Below, piece by piece: positions 37,280 to 46,093 of a stretch of DNA of 64,000 nt (the stretch's first letter is position 1; every line of letters begins with the position of its first letter). A program made the translations under genes and the position numbers. The stretch covers positions 434,001 to 498,000 of the forward strand of contig NZ_CP013443.1 in NCBI RefSeq assembly GCF_001718835.1, written 5' to 3'. This stretch comes from Burkholderia cepacia. GTDB lineage: Bacteria > Pseudomonadota > Gammaproteobacteria > Burkholderiales > Burkholderiaceae. The notes beneath the pieces are model-generated. The model searched no databases and was not told where the DNA came from. It worked only from the letters and a program-made list of their open reading frames with translations.

Positions 37280-37570
37280 ATGACCGAGCAGCACATCGAC
37301 CTTGGAAAAATATCCGGCAAACTGGGCGGCAAGCGCGGCGTCTGGGTCAATCAACGCTACGAGATCGGCGGTGAGCCTGCGACCAGGGAATGCTTTATCA
37401 AGAAGACGGATGGCCGTTTCAACGTTGGCTTTGATGACTATCTCGACAAGTACGAGGACGCCGTCGATCTGTATTTCGTCTACTTGCGGGCCGAATTTTC
37501 GGAATTGAGCCGTGCGGTCGAGTTCGTCGTGTGTGAAGGGTTCGCCAGCATCGACGATTTGACGAGATGA
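37280..37570 (+). CDS. small protein, possible immunity gene
   Basis: 96 residues: MTEQHIDLGKISGKLGGKRG, RYEIGGEPATRECFIKKTDG and AVEFVVCEGFASIDDLTR. It is cytoplasmic and begins 10 bases after the preceding fragment. GGGGA precedes the ATG at 37280; an ATG at 37262 is an alternative. I do not recognise it. Confidence 0.6.
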   Translation: MTEQHIDLGKISGKLGGKRGVWVNQRYEIGGEPATRECFIKKTDGRFNVGFDDYLDKYEDAVDLYFVYLRAEFSELSRAVEFVVCEGFASIDDLTR

Positions 37571-37742
37571 GCGGAGACGCCGCTCGGTACCGCCGCATCT
37601 GCGGCAACCCGCCGGCACGTCATCAAACTGGTCTGACCAGTCAGGCCTTAAGATCCCCCGACAGCGGTCGTTAAACATGGCGTTGCCCGCCGTTTCGGCG
37701 ACCCATTCCATATCAAGCGGCAAAGGGGAGATCGAAGTCATC

Positions 37743-39572
37743 ATGCTGTCATCGATTCGCGCCCGGATTCTGGCGACCTGCGTCGCCATCGTGGTCACGG
37801 CCCTGGCCGTGACGGGCGGCCTTGTGTACTACGTCGTCAAGCAGCACAACGACGACGCAATCGACCAGAACCACAAGTCGATCCTCACCGGCCACGCGCT
37901 CGCGCTCGACGAGTGGGTCGCGAGCCGGGGCAGGGAAACCCAGGCGCTGGCGGACACGATCGCGATCGGCGAAGGCGATCCGCTGCCGGCGCTGACGCTG
38001 CTCGGCAAATCGGGCGGTTTCCAGGTGCTCACGCTCGGCCTGCCGGACAAGACGGCCTTCTCGAACGTCCCGCTCGCGGCCGGCTACGATCCGACCGCGC
38101 GCCCGTGGTTCAGGCAGGCGGTCGACGCAGGCCGGCTCGTCGTCACGGCGTTGTACCGCGACGCGTCGACCGGCAAGCCCGCGTTCGCGTTCGCGGTGCC
38201 CATCGTGCGCGACGGCGCCGTCAAGGGCGTCATGGCCGCAAGCCTCTTCATGCAGAGCGTGAGCGCCATCGTGACCGCCGTGCACCCGACGCCGTCGAGC
38301 TTCGCGTTCCTGGTCGACAGGAGCGGGCGCCTGATCGCGGGCGCGAAGACCGATCTGATCATGAAGCCGGCCGCCGAACTGTCGCCGGCGCTGGATTCCG
38401 AGCACCTTGACGCGCTGAAGTCGGCGTCCGCGCCGGTGGCCGTGGACATCGACGGTGCGACCAAACTACTGCGCGCCCAGCCGATCGCCGGGACGGACTG
38501 GTCGCTCGTCATGGCGCTCGACCGGTCGGACGTGACGGCCGGCATGCGCGCCGTCGCGACCACGACGCTCGTTGCGATCCTCGTCGTCGCCTGCGTCGCG
38601 GCGGCGCTCGTCGGCGCATTGACGAACGCGGCATTCAAGCGCGTGCTGCTCGTGCGCGACGCGCTGACCGACGTCGCGAGCGGGAGCGGGGACCTGACGA
38701 AGCGGCTGCCGGCCGACGGCGGCGACGAGGCCGCGCAGATCGCGCGGGCCTTCAACCTGTTCGCCGAAAAGATCAGCGCGATCCTGCTGCAGATACGCGG
38801 ATTCAGCGAATCCGTGAGCGTGGCGAGCGCGGAGATCGCGCAGGGCAACCAGGACCTGTCGAGCCGCACCGAACACGCGGCATCGAGCCTGCAGGAGACC
38901 GCGGCGGCGCTCGAGGAGATCGCCGGCACGGCGCGCAACTCGGCCGATGCGGCCACGCAGGTGAGCCGGCTGGCGGAATCGGCGTCGGATGTGGCAGTGC
39001 GCGGCGGCGAGGTGGTGAGCGAGGTGGTCGCGACGATGGACGAGATCACGAAGGCGTCGGCCGAGATCTCGAACATCATCGGCGTGATCGACGGCATCGC
39101 GTTCCAGACCAACATCCTCGCGCTCAATGCGGCGGTCGAAGCCGCGCGCGCGCACGAGCACGGGCGAGGCTTCGCGGTCGTCGCGGGCGAGGTGCGCACG
39201 CTCGCGCAACGCAGCGCGGTGGCGGCCAGGGAAATCAAGCAGCTGATCCAGTCGTCCGTGGAGAAGATCGAAGGCGGATCGGGGCTCGTGAAGACGGCCG
39301 GCACGACGATGGACGAGATCGTCGAGGGCGTGCGCGGCATCACGAGCGTGATCGCGGAAATGACGGTCGCGGCGAACGAGCAGAGCACCGGGCTCGCGCA
39401 GGTGAACCAGGCCGTGTCGCAGCTCGATCACTCGACGCAGCAGAACGCCGCCCTCGTCGAGGAGTCGGCTGCGGCCGCCGCGCTGTTGCGCGAGCAGGCG
39501 GCCCAGCTCGCGCAGACGGTCGGCGAGTTCAAGCTGGCGGAAGGTCGAATGTCGACGCTGCAGGCCGGGTGA
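37743..39572 (+). CDS. methyl-accepting chemotaxis protein
   Basis: 609 residues. Membrane helix 1 (ILATCVAIVVTALAVTGGLV) is followed by a periplasmic dCache-like sensor (PTARPWFRQAVDAGRLVVTA, AVPIVRDGAVKGVMAASLFM), helix 2 (TTLVAILVVACVAAALVGAL), a HAMP domain and a long signalling coiled coil. The hairpin tip is recognisable (IIGVIDGIAFQTNILALNAA, RGFAVVAGEVRTLAQRSA). The ligand is unknown; dCache sensors often bind amino or organic acids. An upstream ATG at 37677 would add 22 residues. Confidence 0.92.
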   Translation: MLSSIRARILATCVAIVVTALAVTGGLVYYVVKQHNDDAIDQNHKSILTGHALALDEWVASRGRETQALADTIAIGEGDPLPALTLLGKSGGFQVLTLGLPDKTAFSNVPLAAGYDPTARPWFRQAVDAGRLVVTALYRDASTGKPAFAFAVPIVRDGAVKGVMAASLFMQSVSAIVTAVHPTPSSFAFLVDRSGRLIAGAKTDLIMKPAAELSPALDSEHLDALKSASAPVAVDIDGATKLLRAQPIAGTDWSLVMALDRSDVTAGMRAVATTTLVAILVVACVAAALVGALTNAAFKRVLLVRDALTDVASGSGDLTKRLPADGGDEAAQIARAFNLFAEKISAILLQIRGFSESVSVASAEIAQGNQDLSSRTEHAASSLQETAAALEEIAGTARNSADAATQVSRLAESASDVAVRGGEVVSEVVATMDEITKASAEISNIIGVIDGIAFQTNILALNAAVEAARAHEHGRGFAVVAGEVRTLAQRSAVAAREIKQLIQSSVEKIEGGSGLVKTAGTTMDEIVEGVRGITSVIAEMTVAANEQSTGLAQVNQAVSQLDHSTQQNAALVEESAAAAALLREQAAQLAQTVGEFKLAEGRMSTLQAG

Positions 39573-39717
39573 CCGGCAGCACGTTCCCGTGCGCCCGCAC
39601 ATGAATGCGAAGCCGGGCGGGTCATGCTCGCCGCATGCCGCGATTCGTTGGCATAATCACGGCCCGCCGCGGCGCTCCGCGGCCTGATCGATCCTTTGGC
39701 TTATTTCTGCGGCAACG

Positions 39718-40041
39718 ATGCTGACCTCGACTTCACCGGCGACCGAAGTCTCGCTGAAACGTATTCTGGAACAGCCCGGCGACTTCTCCGGCTGGCTTTA
39801 CCTGCCCCCGACGCCGTGGACGCTGGACACGGTCGGCGCGTTCGCGCCCGACACGACGGACCCGGACGAGGACACGGTGCCCGACTTCGCGAAGCAACCG
39901 GGCTGGCGCATCACGCTCGACAGCGCGACGATCGAGGACATCGTGATCAACGCGCACGAGCAGGTGGACGATCCAGGCATCCTGCAATTGTTCGACGCAT
40001 TCGTGTACTACGTCGAGAACGATGCGTTCATTCTGCTTTGA
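39718..40041 (+). CDS. small immunity-like protein (DUF7716-like)
   Basis: 107 residues: SLKRILEQPGDFSGWLYLPP, TPWTLDTVGAF, and an ending QLFDAFVYYVENDAFILL. The pattern of an N-terminal W-LYLP and a C-terminal AFVYY-x-END is that of a small family common beside polymorphic toxins. First of a row of such genes after the chemoreceptor. Confidence 0.65.
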   Translation: MLTSTSPATEVSLKRILEQPGDFSGWLYLPPTPWTLDTVGAFAPDTTDPDEDTVPDFAKQPGWRITLDSATIEDIVINAHEQVDDPGILQLFDAFVYYVENDAFILL

Positions 40042-40065
40042 GGCCGGCCTCCTGACTGCGCATCC

Positions 40066-40680
40066 ATGCCCTTCCGATACGGGAACACGATGCAGGATCA
40101 GGATCTGAACCGGACGGTCGGCGAGATTCGCAGCCTGCTCAGCGGCGGCGCTGCGGCCGCCTTGCCGGGCGTGACCGGTGCGACAGTCGCGCCGGCGCTT
40201 TGTGAGGACGACGTCATCATCGCGTGGCTGGCCGCGCTCGGCGGTGCCGATCTCGTGATCCCGTGGTCCGCCGACGATCTCGTTCTGTACGGAAACGACG
40301 CGAGCCTCGCGGCCGGGCAGGTCGGCTATCGCGTCGACGCAGCTGGCCGCCGTTTTGGGGGCTGGCAGGATGACTGGATCGTGCTGGGTCAGATGGGCGG
40401 CGATCCCGTCGTCGGCGTGCGTTGTGATGACGGATGCAGGGTGCTTTTCGCGCGCCACGGTGCGGGCGCGTGGACGCCGGCGCAAGTGGCAGGATCGCCG
40501 GCGCAGTTCGCGACCGCGTTGCGTATCTGGTGTGCGTTGCGAATCGGGCAATATGCGAACGACATCCTCGACGACACGTATGCGATCCGGCCGGCGTTTC
40601 TTGCCGATCTTCGCGCGCGGATAGGCGAGGCGCTGCCGGATGCGGAAGCGGCGGTGTTCATGGAGATGGTCGACGACTAG
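40066..40680 (+). CDS. SMI1/KNR4-like (SUKH-type) protein
   Basis: 204 residues with GGWQDDWIVLGQMGGDPVVG and a final regular helix (FLADLRARIGEALPDAEAAV). The DWIVLGQMGGDPVV block is typical of SMI1/KNR4 proteins, many of which are immunity proteins against nuclease toxins. Start at 40066 or at the Met at 40090. No toxin gene adjoins it. Confidence 0.7.
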   Translation: MPFRYGNTMQDQDLNRTVGEIRSLLSGGAAAALPGVTGATVAPALCEDDVIIAWLAALGGADLVIPWSADDLVLYGNDASLAAGQVGYRVDAAGRRFGGWQDDWIVLGQMGGDPVVGVRCDDGCRVLFARHGAGAWTPAQVAGSPAQFATALRIWCALRIGQYANDILDDTYAIRPAFLADLRARIGEALPDAEAAVFMEMVDD

Positions 40681-40687
40681 AAGCCTC

Positions 40688-41106
40688 ATGGACCAAACGT
40701 TGACCAAGATCGTCTTCGAGTTGAAGATCGACGCCGACGGCTATCCGCCTGTCGCATTCGAATCGATGTGGGGGATCGAAGCGCATCGCGGTGCGCACGT
40801 GATCGATAACGTTCCGTACTACGTCTATCGCGTCAGCAAAGGTGATACGGTCGCGGCGAGCGCGCGGCGATCATCGCGGCGCTGGAACGGATGGGCGCGC
40901 GGTGCGCAGTGACGCAGCGCGTGTCGCTGTTTGCGGTCGATATCCCGCCGGATGCCGATTTCGCGACGATCGACGGCTTTCTGGCTGCGAGTTGCGATGG
41001 AGATCGGGTTGCGTACGAAGATGCCTGTCTGCAGCATGGCGGGCTCGACCGCGACCGGATGAGTGAATGTGCGACCCTTGCCACGATTCCGTTGCGGTTG
41101 AACTGA
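40688..41106 (+). pseudogene. DUF4265-like gene with an internal deletion and frameshift
   Basis: The first part (IVFELKIDADGYPPVAFESM, then DNVPYYVYRVSKGDTVAA) matches the DUF4265 start. At about 40856 the frame changes. The C-terminal part resumes in another frame (AAIIAALERMGARCAVTQRV, SLFAVDIPPDADF, ending ATLATIPLRLN). A middle segment expected in the family is absent, so a frame-breaking deletion has occurred. Confidence 0.7.
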
Positions 41107-41220
41107 CGCCGCGATGGCGCGGCCGGACGCCGGCGCAACCATGCGCCGATGAGGTGAGTTCCCGATGCGAGTGATTAATTCGAGTCGGCATCGGGTTCAT
41201 CTTCTGAACGGAGTGCGACA

Positions 41221-41649
41221 GTGAGAACACACGCAATCGGAACGTCGACGACTGCAATCGAGGCCGCCGAGGCGGAACTCGGGCGGACGCTGCCGAAGTC
41301 TTTTGTGGCGTGGCTGTTGCTGAACAACGGCAGATCGCTGGGCGCGCTGGTTGTGTTCCCGGTCTTCGATGCCCGCAATCCGCGCAAGACGTGGGACTCG
41401 ATCGTGCGGCACGTCAACGAAGACTGGCGGGCGTGGCGGGATACGCTCGCCGAAGCGCCGGTCGACTTGTCCGGCCTGTTGCCGTTTGCCGAGTTCGGGA
41501 CGGGTGACTACTATTGCTTCGACTATCGGCGGCTTGGCGTGACGGGAGAACCCGTCGTCGTCCGCTGGTCGCACGAGACCGGCGAAACGGTTCACGTGGC
41601 CGAGGATTTCGCGGCCTTTCTCGCAATACGCGATCGGGTTGCCGGATAG
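41221..41649 (+). CDS. SMI1/KNR4 family protein
   Basis: 142 residues from a GTG: AIEAAEAELGRTLPKSFVAW, LLLNNG, then LLPFAEFGTGDYYCFDYRRL and ETVHVAEDFAAFLAI. The E-x-x-LGRTLPKSFVAWL-x-x-NNG opening is the SMI1/KNR4 signature. Likely a stand-alone immunity protein. Confidence 0.8.
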   Translation: MRTHAIGTSTTAIEAAEAELGRTLPKSFVAWLLLNNGRSLGALVVFPVFDARNPRKTWDSIVRHVNEDWRAWRDTLAEAPVDLSGLLPFAEFGTGDYYCFDYRRLGVTGEPVVVRWSHETGETVHVAEDFAAFLAIRDRVAG

Positions 41650-41695
41650 CGGCTCGCGCGTTCCGCGTCGGGCAAGTTGCGCACGAACAGAAGAA

Positions 41696-42427
41696 ATGAC
41701 GAAGATGGGTGGATCGAGCGATGACGCCAATGTGCGACGGAGAACCGGCTTGAATGCGAGGCAAATCTTTCGAAAAGCGCTGATGCTGCTCGATCATGGC
41801 GCGGCTGAGCGCGGCGAGGGCGCGTTGCGCATGGCCGTCGATGCGGCGGAGCGTGAAGGCGACCGCGTGGCGCTCGTGCAGGCGCTGGTGTGTCTCGGCG
41901 ATCTGCTGTGCGACACGTCCCGCCACACCGCAGCACGACCGCTTCTCGAGCGCGCGCTCGGCGCGGCAGGCGGCGACGATGGCGACGACGCGCTCGCCTG
42001 CGAACGCGACCGCGCCGCACACCTGCTGAAACGCATGCCATCTGTCGACTTCAAGAACAGAACCTGCACGATCGACGATTTCATCGCGCTCGTGCGGGCC
42101 AAGGCGGATCGCGCCGAGGGCTATGACCCGACATGCCTGTACGACGTCTATGGCGAAGACACCGATGGCGACGACTTCCGCGTCGCACAGACGATCTACG
42201 TCGGCGATACGGTCCAGGTCGATGACGACGATCGCGCGATCTATCCGGAGCCGGTGAGCGCGCTCGGTTACGTATTCCGCTACTCGTGCGAGCACTTCCA
42301 GGACGTCGTCGATCTCGCATGCAGGCAGAAGCCCGATGCGTCGATCGAGGACATCGTAAGGTGTCTGAACCATTTCGGCCGCTACGACGATTTCCTCGAT
42401 CTGGACGCCGGCCCGTCGCCGGAATGA
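41696..42427 (+). CDS. immunity-like protein with an N-terminal TPR-like region
   Basis: 243 residues. Residues about 20-85 form helical repeats (IFRKALMLLDHGAAERGEGA, LVCLGDLLCDTSRHTAARPL). The C-terminal half (DFRVAQTIYVGDTVQVDDDD, FRYSCEHFQDVVDLACRQKP) is of a type I have seen only in short proteins. The two halves look fused. Function unknown; the position suggests the same role as its neighbours. Confidence 0.6.
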   Translation: MTKMGGSSDDANVRRRTGLNARQIFRKALMLLDHGAAERGEGALRMAVDAAEREGDRVALVQALVCLGDLLCDTSRHTAARPLLERALGAAGGDDGDDALACERDRAAHLLKRMPSVDFKNRTCTIDDFIALVRAKADRAEGYDPTCLYDVYGEDTDGDDFRVAQTIYVGDTVQVDDDDRAIYPEPVSALGYVFRYSCEHFQDVVDLACRQKPDASIEDIVRCLNHFGRYDDFLDLDAGPSPE

Positions 42428-42443
42428 GGCGGCGACGACGACC

Positions 42444-42821
42444 ATGCATCGGCACAAGCTCGACAACGTGTTGAAGCTCGACGCGCCCGCGCGCTGCGAC
42501 TACTTCGTCCGCAAAATCGCGGACTTCGCAGCGGTGTGGGGGCTGTTCGACGCAGGATGGGCGACGGCGCGGCAGGGCGGTGCGATCGTGATCCCGTTCT
42601 GGCCGGAAGCGGCGTTCGCCGCCGTGTGCGCGGACGCGGGATGGTCGGCCTGTCGGCCGAGGCCGATTGCACTGGCGGATTTCCTGTCGCGCTGGCTGCC
42701 GGGGATGGCGCGCGACGGCCGCCTCTGCGCGGTGTTTCCTGTCCCCGGGCAAGCCGGGCTGCCGATGCAGCCGCTGGACTTGCTCGAGCGGATCGCGCAG
42801 GAAGCGCGGCAATACGAATAA
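42444..42821 (+). CDS. DUF2750-like protein
   Basis: 125 residues: RCDYFVRKIADFAAVWGLFD, then GGAIVIPFWPEAAFAAVCAD, ALADFLSRWLPGMARDGRLC and AVFPVPG. The R-x-x-YFV, VWGLFD and FWPE-x-x-FA pieces are the DUF2750 pattern, frequent among SUKH-associated immunity genes. Last gene before the T6SS locus; its end faces tssL. Confidence 0.75.
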   Translation: MHRHKLDNVLKLDAPARCDYFVRKIADFAAVWGLFDAGWATARQGGAIVIPFWPEAAFAAVCADAGWSACRPRPIALADFLSRWLPGMARDGRLCAVFPVPGQAGLPMQPLDLLERIAQEARQYE

Positions 42822-42878
42822 GCGGCGCACAAAGCACCCTACAGGGAGCAGCCCCGTCCACGCCGCGCCGTTAGCCCC

Positions 42879-43661
42879 TTACGGCAGCGAAATCGTCAAA
42901 TTAGCCGACTCCGGCCCGACCTTGATGACTTGCGAATAAGGCGCCAGCGCCTGCAGCGTCTTGTCTTTCAGATACGTGTTGAGCCCGAGATACCCGAGCA
43001 GTGCCACCAGCGCAAAAACCGCCCCGATCGCCCACACCGGCACCTCGCGCTTCAACCGGTGCGCAATCTGATCCGGCAACGGCCAATGCGGCGCGAACGG
43101 CGCGCGCTTGCCCTTCATATGTGCGATCTCGTCCCCCAGCCGCGCGGTGAGGTAAGCCAGCTTCTCCGGCCCTTCGAGCAGATACTTCCCCTGGAACCCG
43201 AGCAGCAGGCACATATGAAACACCTCGAGCGACTGCAGCCGCGCCGCACCCTGCGCGCGACAATCCTCGAGATACTGAAAGAACTTCTCCCCCGCGAGCT
43301 GCTCGCCGAACAGCACGAGCTGCAGCGGCCGGCGTTCCCAGTCCGCGCGGATCTTGAACTGCGACGACAGCACCATCTCGTCGATGGCCGCGCAGAACGC
43401 GAACTTCGCGCCGTACACGTCTTCGGCCGCGATATTCAGCTTCTTCGCGCCACGCTCGAAGTCCGACAGGAATTCCTGGATCCGCGTGCTGAACTCGCTC
43501 GCGCTATCCGGCTCCCGCCCGTTCTTGAGCAGGAACAGCATGAAGAACCCGTCGTACAGCAGGTCCAGCAGCGAACGGGCCTGGAACGATGCGTCCGTCG
43601 ACGCCGGGGTATGCACGGGCGGCGGCGCGTTGTCGCCGAACAGGGAAGGCGCGTAGCTCAT
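42879..43661 (-). CDS. tssL: T6SS membrane protein TssL (DotU/IcmH family)
   Basis: 260 residues. The cytoplasmic domain (RSLLDLLYDGFFMLFLLKNG, FAFCAAIDEMVLSSQFKIRA, SLEVFHMCLLLGFQGKYLLE) precedes one C-terminal membrane helix (VPVWAIGAVFALVALLGYLG) and a short periplasmic end. There is no peptidoglycan-binding domain. TssL joins TssM and TssJ in the trans-envelope complex. Its start overlaps the tssK stop. Confidence 0.96.
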   Translation of the reverse strand: MSYAPSLFGDNAPPPVHTPASTDASFQARSLLDLLYDGFFMLFLLKNGREPDSASEFSTRIQEFLSDFERGAKKLNIAAEDVYGAKFAFCAAIDEMVLSSQFKIRADWERRPLQLVLFGEQLAGEKFFQYLEDCRAQGAARLQSLEVFHMCLLLGFQGKYLLEGPEKLAYLTARLGDEIAHMKGKRAPFAPHWPLPDQIAHRLKREVPVWAIGAVFALVALLGYLGLNTYLKDKTLQALAPYSQVIKVGPESANLTISLP

Positions 43662-45004
43662 GATGTGACCGCGATCAGTTCGAATTTCAGGTCATTGATG
43701 CCAGTCGGCGCGTAGATCATCGCGGACTGGGCCTGCAGCATGCGCTCGTACAGTGCGCCGCGCGAATCGAGCGCGAAGTAGCAGGCACCGGGGCGCACCG
43801 GAATCGCGGGCGGCACCTGCGGCGTGTACGACAGTCGCACGCCGGGCATGGCCGACAGCACGAGCTTGTCGACGTCGTCGGGTGCGCCGACCTTGAAGCG
43901 GGCCGGCACCGCGTCGACGAGCTCGACGCTCGGCATGTCCGCGGACACCGCGAGGTAGAACTCGGTCTTGTCGTCGATCTTGCCGGAATCGAGGCGGCCG
44001 AGGTGGAACGACGGGCGCACCTCGTCGAGCGTGATCGCGAAGTAGCGCGTCGAGATCACGGTGTCGAGCAGCTCGCGCAGCATCAGGTCGAGACGCGCAA
44101 AGCCCGGGCCCGGATCGTCGTGGCGGTATACCGGCAGGTCGGCGAGCGTATAGCCCTTCGAGAACGTCATCAGCTGGCCCGCGAGGCGCAGCAGTTCCTG
44201 GAACAGCCGCTCGGGATGCAGCGCCGAATGCTGGTGCAGGTGCGCGAGCGTCGCGAACGCGGCGTTCGCGGTATGCAGCAGCCAGAACGACGCGATGTCG
44301 CCCGAACGGAATTCGATGATGTTCTTCGACGGCTCGCGGTGAAAGCCGTACAGCGCGTTCACCTTCGCCTGCAGCGCATCGACGAGCTGGCGCAGCCGCT
44401 GGTGCAGGATCGGCGATGCGTCGATCGCGAGGCATGGCGGCACGAAGCTGTCGTCGATCTCGAAACCGGACGTCGCGGTGCGGCGCACGCGCACGAGCGG
44501 CACCGACAGCAGCTGGTCGCGCGGTTCGCTGTGCGCGATCAGCTTGACCTGCGTTTTAAGGAACGTGATGTCGGCTTCGGCCGCGTCGGTGAAGTTGTCG
44601 CCGACGCTCGTCTGCTCGCTGACGAAGCGCGTCATGAAGCCGGCGGCCGGATCGTCGCTGTAGTTGCTGCCGTTCTCGCGCAGCGGGTGCAGCGCGAGAT
44701 AGAACACGAATTCGTTGATGCCGTCAGGCAGCGTGTCCAGCGCGATCGGCGGCGGCAGGTCGTCGGCCTGCGGCGCGGCATACAGCGCGCCGTCCGGGAA
44801 CACGAGCGCGAGCTCGGCCACCCGCAGCACGTTGCTGCCGAGTGCGTCGCGGTCGATGCGCACCGAGCGCACGCCCCAGTTGTACGGCTGGATCGCCTGG
44901 ATCGATTCGAACAGGCGCGCTTCGTGGTACGCGTCCTGTCGCTGAAAGTGTTGAGGCCGGAGGAACAGCCCTTCCCCCCACAGCACCTTGGCCGAATAAC
45001 TCAT
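43658..45004 (-). CDS. tssK: T6SS baseplate protein TssK
   Basis: 448 residues. It begins with the near-invariant KVLWGEGLFLRPQHFQRQDA. TssK trimers link the baseplate to the membrane complex. Later blocks are HPERLFQELLRLAGQLMTFS and TRYFAITLDEVRPSFHLGRL. It overlaps tssL and is about 100 bases from tssJ. Confidence 0.97.
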   Translation of the reverse strand: MSYSAKVLWGEGLFLRPQHFQRQDAYHEARLFESIQAIQPYNWGVRSVRIDRDALGSNVLRVAELALVFPDGALYAAPQADDLPPPIALDTLPDGINEFVFYLALHPLRENGSNYSDDPAAGFMTRFVSEQTSVGDNFTDAAEADITFLKTQVKLIAHSEPRDQLLSVPLVRVRRTATSGFEIDDSFVPPCLAIDASPILHQRLRQLVDALQAKVNALYGFHREPSKNIIEFRSGDIASFWLLHTANAAFATLAHLHQHSALHPERLFQELLRLAGQLMTFSKGYTLADLPVYRHDDPGPGFARLDLMLRELLDTVISTRYFAITLDEVRPSFHLGRLDSGKIDDKTEFYLAVSADMPSVELVDAVPARFKVGAPDDVDKLVLSAMPGVRLSYTPQVPPAIPVRPGACYFALDSRGALYERMLQAQSAMIYAPTGINDLKFELIAVTS

Positions 45005-45107
45005 GTCAAATCCGGTTAATGTCGCGTTGCGATGTAATCGATTTTGTTCGTGCCCGAATTAAATCGCCAATTGTTAACTCTTGTTAATTGACATTCGTGC
45101 GTCATGT

Positions 45108-45719
45108 TTAACCGCAGGAGACCGAAGAAAGCAAATTCAGCGGTTGCGAAGGCGCACCCTGTTGCGGTGCGATGACGGTGCCATCGGTGACCGTCATCGC
45201 GCAATTATGCAGGCCGATGATTATGCCGGATTTCTCCGACTTCACCGGATCGAACGTCAGTTTCCATCGTTGTAGTGCGGGATCGCGGAACAGCGCGACG
45301 ATGCCGAACGCTTGCGCTTCGCGCGAAACCTTCTCGGTCGCCGTATAGCGCTGGCCCGGAATCAGCGTGATTTCACGCACGTTCAGCAAATCCGCGCCCA
45401 GCGCGGCTTTTTCCTTGGTCGGATCCGTAAATGCGTCGAACGGCGCCTGCTGGAACGACGTCGGGTCCTTCAGCGTATAGAGCCGGACGACGAGCGCGAG
45501 CGGCTTGTTGTCGGTCGCGGCGTTCAGATTCGGCGCCGCGGCGAGCGTGATGCCGAGGTTGCGCGGCGGCTTCTGCGCGTCGGGTACCTCGGGCTTGCCG
45601 ATGCCGGCCGCGGACATCACGGCGCTCGCGGCCGAGCCGAGCAGCGGGGCGGCCGCACATCCGGCCAGAAGGGCGCAGGCAACCAGTGGCAGCGCGTAGC
45701 GAATCATGAGCGATTTCAT
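45108..45719 (-). CDS. tssJ: T6SS outer-membrane lipoprotein TssJ
   Basis: 203 residues with signal and lipobox (LPLVACALLAGC). The mature part has the TssJ transthyretin-like core: KPLALVVRLYTLKDPTSFQQ, ITLIPGQRYTATEKVSREAQ, AFGIVALFRDP. It anchors TssM to the outer membrane. First gene of the minus-strand tssJ-K-L operon. Confidence 0.93.
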   Translation of the reverse strand: MKSLMIRYALPLVACALLAGCAAAPLLGSAASAVMSAAGIGKPEVPDAQKPPRNLGITLAAAPNLNAATDNKPLALVVRLYTLKDPTSFQQAPFDAFTDPTKEKAALGADLLNVREITLIPGQRYTATEKVSREAQAFGIVALFRDPALQRWKLTFDPVKSEKSGIIIGLHNCAMTVTDGTVIAPQQGAPSQPLNLLSSVSCG

Positions 45720-46093
45720 CGTTGTTTCCGGCTTGCCGCCTCTACTCCCTGTCAAAACTACCAGCCGTTGCCGCATCCGTCGGAATGGCGGAATTTCATC
45801 GTTCAGCTATTAATCAACGCGCGCATCTGTCGCGGCAGTTGCCCGGAAATTTTTTCCGTATTCCGGGTCGCGCGCCGCGGGGCGAGTAAAACTTGCGCGC
45901 CCGATCCGCGCGAACGCTTCCCACTCTGACGCGCGGCGTCATGCGAGGTGGTACGCACGGTTTTAAAAGGAATTACTCTTCACACGACGATTGAATTATG
46001 AAAAATTGATCGGTACTATACCCGCGCGCTTCTTGCAAAGCAAAAGAACCAGATTCTCAACGATTTAAAACTCACGCGCCGGTGGATATAACG
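45720..46093. promoter_or_regulatory. divergent promoter region of the T6SS locus
   Basis: 374 bases with no gene between tssJ and the TPR lipoprotein gene. AT-rich tracts occur near 45850 and 45965-46020. A perfect 7-bp inverted repeat, CCCGGAA (45842-45848) and TTCCGGG (45861-45867), lies on the tssJ side. I found no convincing sigma-54 element. Confidence 0.5.

Noticed and set aside
45930..45990. Possible sigma-54 promoter before the T6SS lipoprotein gene
   Set aside because: TGGTACGCACGGTTTT has the first box but not the GC of the second box, so the match is too weak.
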